From assembly GCA_016210175.1 (NCBI GenBank), contig JACQUQ010000079.1, positions 1 through 36,171 on the forward strand: a stretch of 36,171 bases of DNA, given 5' to 3'. Shown piece by piece: positions 22,987 through 31,631 of the stretch. The notes below the pieces were generated by a model. It was given only the letters and a program-made list of their open reading frames with translations, did no database searches and was not told where the DNA came from. This stretch comes from Chloroflexota bacterium. Lineage in GTDB: Bacteria > Chloroflexota > Dehalococcoidia > SHYD01 > JACQUQ01. The translations under genes were made by a program, and so were the position numbers. The stretch's first letter is position 1. The number at the start of each line of letters is the position of its first letter.

Positions 22987-24675
22987 ATGAATAGAGTGGA
23001 TAACACCTCTTCTCGGAGCAAAGTACTGCTGCGCTTGCGTTGGCCCATCGTGTTGGTGGTGGCGCTGCTCTTGGCGGCCTGCGGCCCCGCGACGTCCCCT
23101 CCCGCAGAGCAGCCAGGGGGACAGCCGGCTGCGCCGGGGCAGCCGCAGCCAGATACGCAGCCGAAGGCTGCACAGCCGAAGTCGGGCGGGACCCTGGTGC
23201 TGGTGAACAGCCTTGGCGATCCTCCCAGCTTCGACGTGCATCAAGAGACGACCATCTCCGTCATCGGCCCGATTATGCCCAACTATGATGGCCTGCTCAT
23301 GTTCGACCCGCTCGATCCGAGCAAGATCGTCGGGGACCTGGCAGAGCGCTGGGAGCAGAGCCAGGACGGCCGCCTCTATACCTTCGCCCTCCGCAAGGGA
23401 GTGAAGTTCCACAATGGGACCCCCTTTACCGCAGCGGATGCGAAATATAGCCTGGAGCGGATGATCTCCCCGCCGAAGGGGATGGTCAGTCCGCGCCGGG
23501 CGGCATTGGGAGCGATTGAGCGTATCGAAGTCCCCGACGCTACCACCCTGAACATCTTCCTCAAACAGCCGAGCCCCTCCTTGCTCGCCATCCTCGCGCA
23601 GCAGCGCGGCATGGCCATGTACAGCAAGGCCTTCCTGGAGGAGAAGGGCCAGGAGGTCATGAAAAAGGAGATCATGGGCACTGGCCCCTATAAGCTCAAG
23701 GACTATGTGCGGGGGACCAGCATCGAGCTGGTGAAGAACCCGAACTACTGGATGCCGGGGCGCCCCTACCTGGACGGGCTCAAGTACTTCATTCTCCCGG
23801 ACCCCAACACCCGCCTGGCCGCCTTCCGCACCGGGCAGTTGCACATCCATGGCCTGAGCGTCTCCGACGCACAAGCGCTGGAGAAGGAACTGGCGGGCAA
23901 GATCACGATCCAGCGGCAGCAAGGCATCAGCCCCCAAACCTTCCTGTTGAACACCACCCGCGAGCCCTTCGACGATATCCGGGTGCGCCAGGCCATCAGC
24001 ATGGCCATTGACCGTGAGGCGGGCATCAAAGTCCTGGCCCAGGGCGATGGCGATGTCAGCGGCCACATGCCGGCCACCGGCCTCTGGAGCCTGCCGCGGG
24101 AAGAGCTGGCGAAGCTGCCCGGCTACGCGACCGACAAAGCCGCCGAGATCGCCAGGGCCAAACAACTGCTGGCAGATGCGGGCTATCCCAATGGCTTTTC
24201 GGTCACGCTGGCCACCCGCAATGCCTCCAGCTACGTTGATCTGAGCACCTTCGTCAAGGACCAGCTTGCCAAGATCGGCGTCGAAGGGAATATCACGCCC
24301 TTCGAGTCGGCGGCGATCTTCGACCTCTTCAACAAGAAAGACTACGCCGCGTCGCCGTGGAGCTACGGCTTCTCCCTGGACGACCCGGACAGCATTTTCT
24401 CGGAATTCTACGTGTGCGGTTCGCCCAGAAACTACACTGGGCTCTGCGACGACGAGATGCAGCGCCTGTTCGAGCAGCAGTCGCAGACCCTCGATCCCGT
24501 CCAGCGCAAGAAGCTGGTCCAGGAGTTGGACCGCAAGGCCATCACCCAGTCGGCCATGATCGTCCTGTACTTTGGCCGGGTGCGGACCGGGGTCTGGAAC
24601 CAGGTGAAAGACTATCGTGTCTTCCCGAGCTCCTACAATAACGTGAAAATGCGAGATGTCTGGCTCGACCAGTAG
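22987..24675 (+). CDS. ABC transporter substrate-binding lipoprotein, family 5 (SBP1)
   Basis: A 562-residue extracytoplasmic solute-binding lipoprotein of family 5 (DppA/OppA/NikA type). The signal is WPIVLVVALLLAACGPATSP with the lipobox LLAAC at about residues 28-32, followed by a Pro/Gln-rich linker to about residue 62. The mature domain has the family marks LAERWEQSQDGRLYTFALRK, GVKFHNGTPFTAADAKYSLE, GTGPYKLKDYVRGTSIELVK and NPNYW. The C-terminal lobe carries NTTREPFDDIRVRQAISMAI. It ends NVKMRDVWLDQ. No permease or ATPase gene is encoded beside it, so it must use subunits elsewhere or act otherwise. Ligands of the family include peptides, nickel and diverse small compounds. The start at 22987 follows gaggagg. 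A GC hairpin separates it from the CaiB gene downstream. Confidence 0.93.
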   Translation: MNRVDNTSSRSKVLLRLRWPIVLVVALLLAACGPATSPPAEQPGGQPAAPGQPQPDTQPKAAQPKSGGTLVLVNSLGDPPSFDVHQETTISVIGPIMPNYDGLLMFDPLDPSKIVGDLAERWEQSQDGRLYTFALRKGVKFHNGTPFTAADAKYSLERMISPPKGMVSPRRAALGAIERIEVPDATTLNIFLKQPSPSLLAILAQQRGMAMYSKAFLEEKGQEVMKKEIMGTGPYKLKDYVRGTSIELVKNPNYWMPGRPYLDGLKYFILPDPNTRLAAFRTGQLHIHGLSVSDAQALEKELAGKITIQRQQGISPQTFLLNTTREPFDDIRVRQAISMAIDREAGIKVLAQGDGDVSGHMPATGLWSLPREELAKLPGYATDKAAEIARAKQLLADAGYPNGFSVTLATRNASSYVDLSTFVKDQLAKIGVEGNITPFESAAIFDLFNKKDYAASPWSYGFSLDDPDSIFSEFYVCGSPRNYTGLCDDEMQRLFEQQSQTLDPVQRKKLVQELDRKAITQSAMIVLYFGRVRTGVWNQVKDYRVFPSSYNNVKMRDVWLDQ

Positions 24676-24679
24676 CCAG

Positions 24680-24698
24680 AGCGCCGCCGTGCGGCGCT
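24680..24698. terminator. GC hairpin between SBP1 and CaiB1
   Basis: The sequence agcgccgc-cgt-gcggcgct is a perfect 8-base stem with a three-base loop, four bases after the SBP1 stop. It lacks a T-run. An attenuating or 3'-end-stabilising role that keeps the binding protein more abundant than the enzyme is an inference. Confidence 0.5.
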
Positions 24699-24723
24699 TC
24701 ACGCCTGCCCAGGGAGAACGCCA

Positions 24724-25917
24724 ATGGTCATGGCCTTAGAAGGGATACGTATCCTGGATTTTTCGCATACGATTGGCGCGTACTGCACCCGTCTGTTGGC
24801 CGACCTGGGGGCTGACGTGCTCAAAGTGGAGCAGTATCCCCGGCGCTTTGCGGGTGAGGTCAGTGAGGAAGAGGAAATCCGGAGCGCCGCCTTCAATGCG
24901 TCGGGCCGGAACAAGCGCAGCATCGCGCTGGACCTCAAGGTGCCGGAAGCGCGGGAGATCGTCTATCGCCTGGCGCGGGAAACCGACGTGGTGATGGAAG
25001 ATTTCCGCCCCGGCGTCACGGCGCGGCTGGGGGTGGACTACCCCACCCTCGCCGCGGTGAACCCCCGCATCGTCTACTGCTCCATCTCCGGGTACGGGCA
25101 GAGCGGCCCCTATGCCCAGGTCCCCGGCCACGATCCCAACTACCTGGGGTTTGCCGGGGTCCTGGAGACGATGGGCGTGCCCGATGGCCCCTACTGCTTG
25201 CCGGGCGTGCTGGTCGCTGACTATGCGGGCGGCAGCATGCCGGCAGCCATTGGCATCCTCACGGCGCTCCTGGCCAGGGAAAAGACGGGGCAGGGCCAGC
25301 ACATCGACATCGCCATGGCGGATGGGGTGATCGCCCTGGTGGCCGCCAGCCACGGCAGCTACTTCGCCACCGGCCTCGCCCCCAAGCGGGGAGAGCGTCC
25401 TGCCCACGTCTACGAGACGAAAGACGGCAAGCGCCTGGTCGTCGCGCCCACGGAGCCCTGGTTCTGGGAGCGGCTGTGCCGGGCGCTGGGGCTGGAGCAG
25501 TACATCTCCTACCACCACGATGCGCAGGCCCGCACGCCGGAGCACCAGTACAGCGACGAAGGGCGGCGCCGGCGCGAGGAGGTGATCGCTGCCTTCACCG
25601 CGGTCTTCAAGACCAGGACGCGGGATGAGTGGCTGCGGCTGCTCTGGGACATCGATACCTGTGCCGCCCCGGTGTACACCTTCGAAGAGGTGTTCTCCGA
25701 CCCCCAGGTGCTGCACCGGCAGATGGTGGTGGACCTGGACCATCCCCAGGTGGGGAACGTGCGTCAGGTGGGGATCCACATCAAGCTCTCCGAGACGCCG
25801 GGGCAGGTGCGCAGCTTTGCCCCACGCTTCGGTGAGCACACTGAGGCAGTCCTCAACACCCTCGGCTACTCCCCGGAGGCCGTGCAGCGCCTCCGGCACA
25901 GCGGGGCTATCCCCTAG
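24724..25917 (+). CDS. Class III CoA-transferase, CaiB/BaiF family (CaiB1)
   Basis: A 397-residue formyl-CoA transferase-type enzyme that moves CoA between carboxylic acids. The N-terminal Rossmann part reads IRILDFSHTIGAYCTRLLAD, then LGADVLKVEQYP. VVMEDFRPGVTARLGVDYPT and VYCSISGYGQSGPYAQVPGH follow. The catalytic aspartate position is filled (Asp166 in VADYAGG), followed by AIGILTALLAREKTGQGQHI and DIAMADGV. Enzymes of this class form interlocked dimers in the cytoplasm. The start at 24724 has aggggag-like spacing; Met3 (24730) is an alternative. The substrate is unknown. It follows SBP1 by 48 bases and precedes SBP2. Confidence 0.92.
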   Translation: MVMALEGIRILDFSHTIGAYCTRLLADLGADVLKVEQYPRRFAGEVSEEEEIRSAAFNASGRNKRSIALDLKVPEAREIVYRLARETDVVMEDFRPGVTARLGVDYPTLAAVNPRIVYCSISGYGQSGPYAQVPGHDPNYLGFAGVLETMGVPDGPYCLPGVLVADYAGGSMPAAIGILTALLAREKTGQGQHIDIAMADGVIALVAASHGSYFATGLAPKRGERPAHVYETKDGKRLVVAPTEPWFWERLCRALGLEQYISYHHDAQARTPEHQYSDEGRRRREEVIAAFTAVFKTRTRDEWLRLLWDIDTCAAPVYTFEEVFSDPQVLHRQMVVDLDHPQVGNVRQVGIHIKLSETPGQVRSFAPRFGEHTEAVLNTLGYSPEAVQRLRHSGAIP

Positions 25918-25997
25918 CCCCAAGGATCGTGGTGACTTCGGACACTCTGGGATCCGGGAGTTCGTCCCATCGTCCCATAGGAAGAAGGAGACCCACG

Positions 25998-27671
25998 ATG
26001 CAGATGCGGCAGCGCTTATCGCTTCTTGGTCTATTCTCCGCTTTCCTCTTGATCGCGAGCGCGTGTACTGCCCCCACCAGCCCGACCGGGGAAGGGCAAC
26101 CGGCCGCCCCGGACCAACCGAAGCCGGCCGCCCCGGATCAACCGAAGCCGGCCGCCAAGACGGAGCCCAAATACGGCGGCGTGCTCCATACGCAAAAGCC
26201 GGAGGACCCGCCCAGCTACAATCTGTACCGCGAGACCACGGTCAACACCAATAACACCATGAGCAGCGCCTACGACCAGTTGGTCCGCTTTGACCGGCTC
26301 CAGCCCGATAAGATTGTCCCGGAGCTGGCGGAGCGGTGGGAGGTCAGCCCCGACGGCAAGACCTTCACCTTCTCGCTGGTTAAGGGCGTGAAGTTCCACA
26401 ATGGGAATCCGCTGACCGCGGCCGACGTCAAGTTCACCATGGAGAGTTGGGTGGTCTCGCCCCTGCCGAAGGGAGAGCGAAACCCGCGCCTGGGAGCCTA
26501 TACCGCCATCGAGCGGGTCGAGACGCCCGACGACTTTACCGTGAAGCTCCACTTGAAGTATCCCAACCCGTCCCTGCTCGATAACCTGGCCCAGGGCTGG
26601 AACCCCATCTACGACAGGGAATTCATCGAGCAGAACGGCGGCACGGAAGTGATGCAGAAGCAGGCGATGGGGACCGGTCCCTACAAGCTCAAGGAGCACC
26701 AGCGCGGCGTGAGCGTGGAGATGGCCAAGAACCCAGACTACTGGGTGAAAGGCCGCCCCTATCTGAACGGGCTGAAGTTCTTTGTCATCCGGGACCCCAA
26801 TACCTACCGGGCGGCCGTCCGCACCGCGCAGCTCCACCTTGGGGGTGGGGATAAGGAATACCGGAGCGAGCTTGCCAAGGAGATCGCCGAGGGGAAATAC
26901 ATCGTCAAGCGAGTGGGCAGCTACTCCATGCAGGTGCTGGGCCTGAATACCACGCGCCCGCCGCTGGACGACCCGCGGGTGCGGCAGGCCATCAGCCTGG
27001 GGATCGACCGCAAAGAGTTCATCCGGCTCTATTACGAAGGGGAAGCGGATATCGGGGGCTACCTGGCCCCGTCGGGCAAGTGGAAGCTGCCCGATGAGGA
27101 GCTGCTGAAGCTCCCCGGCTACGGCACGGATAGGGCCGCCAACCAGGCCAAGGCCAAAGAGCTCCTGGCCCAGGCGGGCTTCCCCAGCGGCTTCAAGGCC
27201 CGCCTGGTGACCCGCAGCACCCAGGGCTACGTGGACCTGGCGGTGGTGGTCCAGGGGTTGCTCCAGAAGATCGGCATTGACGCCGAAGTGGCGCCCCAGG
27301 AGGCGGCCATGGCCTTTGAGACCCGGCAGAAGGGCGACTTCGACATGCTGCCCTGGACCCTGGTGGGCAGCCTGGACGACCCGGACCACGTCTACGGCCA
27401 GTGGTATATCTGCAATGCCGGGGCCAACTTCTCCCGGCTGTGCGACAAAGACCTGGATGCCCTCTTCGAGAAGCAGTCCCAGACCCTGGACCCCAAGGAG
27501 CGCCAGAAGGTGGTCTGGGAGATGGAGAAGAAGGCCGTGTCCAATGCGGGCTTCGTCATGTTGAGCTGGGGCTGGCAGCAGGCCGGGTACTGGGCCTTTG
27601 TCAAGAACTACGAGCCGCACCCCAGCATCTACAACAACTGGCAGATGCGGGACGTGTGGCTGGACCAGTAG
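25998..27671 (+). CDS. ABC transporter substrate-binding lipoprotein, family 5 (SBP2)
   Basis: A 557-residue paralogue of SBP1. The signal LLGLFSAFLLIASACTAPTS has its lipobox cysteine near residue 22, and a tandem-repeat linker (PAAPDQPK twice) follows. Family 5 motifs are LAERWEVSPDGKTFTFSLVK, GVKFHNGNPLTAADVKFTME, GTGPYKLKEHQRGVSVEMAK and NPDYW, then NTTRPPLDDPRVRQAISLGI. It ends NWQMRDVWLDQ, sharing its last eight residues with SBP1. The start is the ATG at 25998, seven bases after aaggag; an upstream in-frame start would add 23 residues with no signal character. Together with CaiB2 it repeats the SBP1-CaiB1 arrangement, which suggests a module duplication followed by divergence. Confidence 0.93.
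   Translation: MQMRQRLSLLGLFSAFLLIASACTAPTSPTGEGQPAAPDQPKPAAPDQPKPAAKTEPKYGGVLHTQKPEDPPSYNLYRETTVNTNNTMSSAYDQLVRFDRLQPDKIVPELAERWEVSPDGKTFTFSLVKGVKFHNGNPLTAADVKFTMESWVVSPLPKGERNPRLGAYTAIERVETPDDFTVKLHLKYPNPSLLDNLAQGWNPIYDREFIEQNGGTEVMQKQAMGTGPYKLKEHQRGVSVEMAKNPDYWVKGRPYLNGLKFFVIRDPNTYRAAVRTAQLHLGGGDKEYRSELAKEIAEGKYIVKRVGSYSMQVLGLNTTRPPLDDPRVRQAISLGIDRKEFIRLYYEGEADIGGYLAPSGKWKLPDEELLKLPGYGTDRAANQAKAKELLAQAGFPSGFKARLVTRSTQGYVDLAVVVQGLLQKIGIDAEVAPQEAAMAFETRQKGDFDMLPWTLVGSLDDPDHVYGQWYICNAGANFSRLCDKDLDALFEKQSQTLDPKERQKVVWEMEKKAVSNAGFVMLSWGWQQAGYWAFVKNYEPHPSIYNNWQMRDVWLDQ
26102..26149 (+). repeat. 24-bp tandem repeat in the SBP2 linker
   Basis: Two 24-base units (26102-26125 and 26126-26149, differing at one base), then a partial third unit, encode repeated PAAPDQPK in the lipoprotein linker. 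This site could expand or contract by slippage without breaking the frame. Confidence 0.8.
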
Positions 27672-27681
27672 CGCGCTCCCG

Positions 27682-27705
27682 GCGGCACGCGGTCCTGCGT
27701 GCCGC
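27682..27705. terminator. GC hairpin between SBP2 and CaiB2
   Basis: The sequence gcggcacgc-ggtcct-gcgtgccgc is a perfect 9-base stem with a six-base loop, ten bases after the SBP2 stop and without a T-run. It occupies the same place as the hairpin after SBP1. Confidence 0.5.
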
Positions 27706-27762
27706 GCCCCCTCCCGGCGGGGTGTGGCGGACCGGTCGGACCGGAGGGCGAGGAGAAGAGAG

Positions 27763-28941
27763 ATGGCGCTTCCTGCACTCGCTGGCGTCGTGGTCCTGGA
27801 CCTGACCACGTATTATGCCGGGCCGTATTGCACCAAGCTCTTGGCCGCCCTGGGGGCAGAGGTCATCAAGATCGAGCGTCCCGGCCTTGGAGATGGGGCC
27901 CGCCGCCTGGGACCGTTCCCCGGCGACCTCCCGCATCCGGAGAAGAGCGGGACCTTCCTCTACCTGAACACCGGCAAGCAGGGCATCACCCTCAATCTGA
28001 AGAGCGCCACGGGCCAGGAACTGTTCAAGCAGTTGGTCCGAGAGGCGACCATCGTGGTGGAGAACTTTGCCCCCCGCGTGCTGCCGGGCCTGGGCCTGGG
28101 GTACGAGGTCCTGGAGCAGATCAACTCGGCGCTGGTGCTGACCTCCATCTCGAATTTCGGGCAGACCGGACCGTATCGGGACTACCGGGGCGCCGAGATT
28201 ACCTTCATGGCCCTGGGGGGCCTCATGTACCAGACCGGCGAGCCGGACCGCGAGCCGCTCAAGCTGCCCGGCGCCGTCGCCCAGTACGCTGCCGGCTTCG
28301 CGGCCTTCAGCGCCACCCTGGGCGCGCTGTACTACGCCGAGGCCACTGGCACGGGCCAGCACGTGGATGTCTCGCTCATGGAGACCATCGCCTCCAGCCA
28401 TATCCAGGGCCTGTCCGAGTATGACTATGTGGGCACCATTCGCGGCCGCGGCTACGCCCAGGCGCACTACCCTTGCCAGGACGGGTTCGTGGCCTTCTCC
28501 GTGCAACCCCACCTGTGGCCGCGCTTGTGCCAGCTTATCGGCCGGCCCGAACTGGTGGAGGATCCCCGCTTCCGCACCTGGCAGGCCCGCCGGCAGCACG
28601 CCGACGAGCTGGATATGTACATCCTCCCCTGGGTGGTCGAGCGGACCCGGGAGCAGGTCTACCACGAGGCCCAGGCCGCCGGGGTGCCCTGTAGCTTCAT
28701 GGCCACCATGGCCGACCTGGAGGCGTCGCCGCAGTACCGGGCGCGCGGCTTCTTCTCAGCGATCGAGCACCCCGTCGCGGGGTCGTTCCCGTATCCCGGC
28801 ATCCCCTTCCAACTGGGCGAAGCGCCCTATAACCTGGGGCGAGCGCCGCTGCTGGGCGAGCACAATGCAGCAGTCTACGGAGAGCGCTTGGGGTATAGCC
28901 GCGAGGCGCTGGCGCGGCTCCAGGCCCAAGGGGTCGTCTAG
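27763..28941 (+). CDS. Class III CoA-transferase-like protein lacking the catalytic Asp (CaiB2)
   Basis: A 392-residue CaiB/BaiF-family protein. The N-terminal fold is clear: AGVVVLDLTTYYAGPYCTKL, LAALGAEVIKIERPG, VVENFAPRVLPGLGLGYEVL and TSISNFGQTGPYRDYRGAEI. At the position of the catalytic aspartate it has Gln174 (AVAQYAAGF) where its neighbours have Asp166 and Asp180. The following segment (LGALYYAEATGTGQHVDVSL) is normal. It may be a non-catalytic partner subunit, as in two-subunit class III transferases such as BbsEF, where only one subunit carries the Asp; this is inference. The start is the ATG at 27763 after gaggagaagagag, and homology begins there even though the frame is open upstream. 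Confidence 0.9.
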   Translation: MALPALAGVVVLDLTTYYAGPYCTKLLAALGAEVIKIERPGLGDGARRLGPFPGDLPHPEKSGTFLYLNTGKQGITLNLKSATGQELFKQLVREATIVVENFAPRVLPGLGLGYEVLEQINSALVLTSISNFGQTGPYRDYRGAEITFMALGGLMYQTGEPDREPLKLPGAVAQYAAGFAAFSATLGALYYAEATGTGQHVDVSLMETIASSHIQGLSEYDYVGTIRGRGYAQAHYPCQDGFVAFSVQPHLWPRLCQLIGRPELVEDPRFRTWQARRQHADELDMYILPWVVERTREQVYHEAQAAGVPCSFMATMADLEASPQYRARGFFSAIEHPVAGSFPYPGIPFQLGEAPYNLGRAPLLGEHNAAVYGERLGYSREALARLQAQGVV

Positions 28942-28980
28942 CGCATGTTGGCACATTGGAGATCTGCCGGGCGTGCATGG

Positions 28981-29071
28981 TGTCATACTGAGGCCCGCCG
29001 GCCGAAGCATCCGTACTCCTGGTGCCCGGTTGCCAGGGAGCTCCGGATTCTTCGCTTCGCTCAGAATGACA
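28981..29071. repeat. Short element with imperfect terminal inverted repeats
   Basis: The left end (28981-29013, tgtcatactgaggc...ccg) and the right end (29043-29071) are inverted copies with mismatches; the complement of the right end begins tgtcattctgagcgaagc. The tgtcattctgagcgaagcg motif is, from memory, a dispersed repeat in many bacterial genomes. It fills the CaiB2-CaiB3 gap and looks like a non-autonomous MITE-type insertion. Confidence 0.6.
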
Positions 29072-29147
29072 TACAGAGCGCATCTTTTCACACCATAGAT
29101 GATGTGCAAACCGTGACGCCGTCCAGCGTAGACCAAAGGAGATGACC

Positions 29148-30416
29148 ATGCCGCCGCTCCCGTTGGCTGGAGTGCGAATCCTCGATCTGACGATGTTCAT
29201 GGCTGGCCCGGTTGGCACCAAGCTCCTGGCGGATATGGGCGCGGAGGTCATCAAGGTCGAGTCGCCGGGCCACCCCGACCCCATCCGCATCCAGGCGCGC
29301 GGGGTGTATCCCCAGGGGGAGCCGGGCGAGCGCCCGTGGAACCGCTCGGGCATGATCAATGAGCGTGCCCGGAACAAGCTGGGCATCACCCTCGACCTGG
29401 CGTGTCCTGAAGGCAAGGCGGTCTTCCTGCGCCTGGTGGCGTGCAGCGACGTGGTCATGGAAAACTACCGGGCCGATGTCATGGAGAACCTGGGCCTCGG
29501 CTATGCCGCGCTGCGCCAGGCGAACCCCGGCATCATCCTGGTCTCCATCGCCAGCCAGGGCGTGGTCGGCCCGGAAGCCCTGTACCGCTCCTACGGCAAC
29601 AACCTGGAAGACCTCGCCGGCATGACCCTGCTGAAGGGCTACGAAGACGAGGAGCACCCGTACCTGGTCAGCGGCGCCTACCCGGACCCGACGAGCGGCT
29701 TCCTGGGGGCCGGCGTGGTGGTCGCCGCCCTGCGCTATCGCCGGCTCAACGGGGTGGGGATGCACGTGGACTTTTCCCAGCGGGAAATGGCGACGGCCAT
29801 GGTGGGCGACCTCTTCATGGACTACGCCATGAACCGGCGCCAGCCGCCCCGGTGGGGCAACGGCCACCCGTGGATGGCGCCCCACGGGTGCTATCCCTGC
29901 CAGGGCCGGGACAAATGGGTGACCATCGCGGTGGCAACGGACGCGCAGTGGCAACGGCTCTGTGCCGCCATCGGCAGGCCGGACCTGGCGCGGGATGAGC
30001 GGTTCGCCACGGGCGAGCGCCGCTGGCAGAACCGGAAAGCGCTGGATGCCGTGCTCACGGAGTGGACCCTGCAACGCGAGCATGTGGAGGCGATGGCGGC
30101 GCTCCAGCAGGCCGGCCTCGCGGCGGGCGCCGTCTATAACGTCGCGGAACTCTTCGCGGACCCCCACCTGGAGCACCGGGGCTTTTTCGAGGTGACCGAG
30201 GACCCGGACGCAGGGCTGCACCGGTACCAGGGGCGCCCGTGGAAGCTTTCCAAGACCCCCCTGGGCACCCGGACACCGGCGCCGCTCTTTGGCCAGCACA
30301 ATCAGCAGGTCCTGGGCGGCCTCGTCGGGTTGGACGAACCGGAATTGCAGGAACTGGAGGTGAAGGGCGTTATCGGGACCATCCCCCAACCGCGTATCCC
30401 TGTGGAGATGACATAA
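29148..30416 (+). CDS. Class III CoA-transferase, CaiB/BaiF family (CaiB3)
   Basis: A 422-residue CoA-transferase. The N-terminal part reads GVRILDLTMFMAGPVGTKLL, ADMGAEVIKVESPGHPDP and VVMENYRADVMENLGLGYAA. The catalytic Asp is Asp180 in AYPDPTSGF, followed by VVVAALRYRRLNGVGMHVDF. The small domain has AGAVYNVAELFADPHLEHRG, as usual in the family. The start is the ATG at 29148, six bases after aaaggag; the ATG at 29142 would touch the ribosome site. With CaiB2 just upstream it could form a catalytic/non-catalytic pair, or act as an independent homodimer. A 206-base gap carrying a MITE-like element separates the two. Confidence 0.92.
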   Translation: MPPLPLAGVRILDLTMFMAGPVGTKLLADMGAEVIKVESPGHPDPIRIQARGVYPQGEPGERPWNRSGMINERARNKLGITLDLACPEGKAVFLRLVACSDVVMENYRADVMENLGLGYAALRQANPGIILVSIASQGVVGPEALYRSYGNNLEDLAGMTLLKGYEDEEHPYLVSGAYPDPTSGFLGAGVVVAALRYRRLNGVGMHVDFSQREMATAMVGDLFMDYAMNRRQPPRWGNGHPWMAPHGCYPCQGRDKWVTIAVATDAQWQRLCAAIGRPDLARDERFATGERRWQNRKALDAVLTEWTLQREHVEAMAALQQAGLAAGAVYNVAELFADPHLEHRGFFEVTEDPDAGLHRYQGRPWKLSKTPLGTRTPAPLFGQHNQQVLGGLVGLDEPELQELEVKGVIGTIPQPRIPVEMT

Positions 30417-30503
30417 GAACCCACTGCCGGTGGACCATCCGCGCGCAGGTTCCTGGAACGCATGCTGTGTGCCACTGATCATTAAAGAGAGGGAAAGAAT
30501 ACG

Positions 30504-31469
30504 ATGAAGGCAACGTATATCGCGGCCCAGGGCGGCACTGACCAGTTTGTTTACGGTGAGATCCCCGAGCCAGCTATCGCGCCCGATGAGATCCTGGTGC
30601 GGGTGCGGGCCTGCGGGGTGAACCGGCTGGATGTCTTCGGGCGAGAGGGCTCGCACGGCGTGCGCATGCAGAGTCCCCAGCACGTGCTGGGCCTCGATCT
30701 GGCGGGTGAGGTCGAAGACGTCGGCAGCTACGTAGCCCACACCAAGCGGTTCAAGAAGGGCGACCGCGTCCTGGGCGTGGGCAGCGGGGGCACCTACGCC
30801 GAGTACGCGCGGGCCCCAATGGACCGTGTCCACCTGATGCCGGACTGGATGTCCTTTGAGGAGGCTGCGGCCATCCCCACGGTCTACGCGGCAGCCTGGC
30901 GGGCCATCGTGGTGCGGGCGCGTATCACCTTCGGCGAGGATGCGCTGGTGATGGCCGCGGGCAGCGGTGTGGGGACGGCAGCGATCCAGATCGCGAAGTA
31001 TGCCGGCTGCCGGGTGCTGACCACAGCCAGCAGCGACGCCAAGCTGGAGAAGGCCAGGGCCCTCGGGGCCGACATTGGCATCAACTATAAAGAACACCCC
31101 GAGTTCAGCAAGCAGGTGCTGGAGCACACTGGGGGCGCCGGGGTCGATCTCATCTACGAGCACATCGGGCAGAGCGTGTTCGACCAGTGTTACCGGAGCC
31201 TGAAGCGGGGGACCGGGCGCCTGGTGACCAATGGCGTGACGTCGGGGCACCTGACGCAACTCCATCTCGGCCAGCTGTGGACGCGCGAGGTCAGCCTTAT
31301 CGGCTCCACTATGCACCCGGAACTGGACCTCCCGGCCATCATGAAGGGGGTGGCAAGGAAGGCCCTGCGGGGCGTGGTGGACCGCGTCTTCCCCCTGAAG
31401 GATGCGGCGGAGGCCCACCGTGTCCTGGAGTCCAACGACTTCTTCGGAAAGCTGGTCCTGGTACCCTAA
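30504..31469 (+). CDS. Zinc-independent MDR oxidoreductase (quinone oxidoreductase/enoyl-CoA reductase type)
   Basis: A 321-residue medium-chain dehydrogenase/reductase. The N-terminal GroES-like domain has PAIAPDEILVRVRACGVNRL, then DVFGREG. The catalytic-zinc Cys of alcohol dehydrogenases is replaced (GVNRLD) and the four structural zinc cysteines are absent, which marks the quinone-oxidoreductase branch. The cofactor domain has the NAD(P)-binding motif VMAAGSGVGTAAIQIAKYAG and EKARALGADIGINYKEHPEF. It ends FPLKDAAEAHRVLESNDFFG. The reaction is probably NAD(P)H-dependent reduction of an enone or enoyl-CoA, inferred from its crotonase and CoA-transferase neighbours. The start at 30504 follows gagaggg. 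Confidence 0.88.
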   Translation: MKATYIAAQGGTDQFVYGEIPEPAIAPDEILVRVRACGVNRLDVFGREGSHGVRMQSPQHVLGLDLAGEVEDVGSYVAHTKRFKKGDRVLGVGSGGTYAEYARAPMDRVHLMPDWMSFEEAAAIPTVYAAAWRAIVVRARITFGEDALVMAAGSGVGTAAIQIAKYAGCRVLTTASSDAKLEKARALGADIGINYKEHPEFSKQVLEHTGGAGVDLIYEHIGQSVFDQCYRSLKRGTGRLVTNGVTSGHLTQLHLGQLWTREVSLIGSTMHPELDLPAIMKGVARKALRGVVDRVFPLKDAAEAHRVLESNDFFGKLVLVP

Positions 31470-31470
31470 G

Positions 31471-31500
31471 GCCACAAGCCGGCCGCCTGCGGTCGTGGCC
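31471..31500. terminator. Inverted repeat after the MDR gene
   Basis: The arms ggccac and gtggcc enclose an 18-base GC-rich loop starting two bases after the stop codon. No T-run is present. It could slow transcription or protect the 3' end, at low confidence. Confidence 0.3.
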
Positions 31501-31631
31501 TTCCCGCCGGGAGGCCGGTCGCTCCCCGGAAGCGGTGCGCCGCAGGCGCCAGGGAAGGCGTGGAGGCTGGCCGAGAAGCCGGCCACTGGCCCCCCGGAGG
31601 GGACTACGACGTTCAGGAAAGGGGGAACGTC

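Noticed and set aside
22933-24702. Minus-strand frame opposite SBP1 (and similar ones opposite CaiB1 and SBP2)
   Set aside because: Shadow of a strongly supported lipoprotein gene; composition atypical for real proteins.
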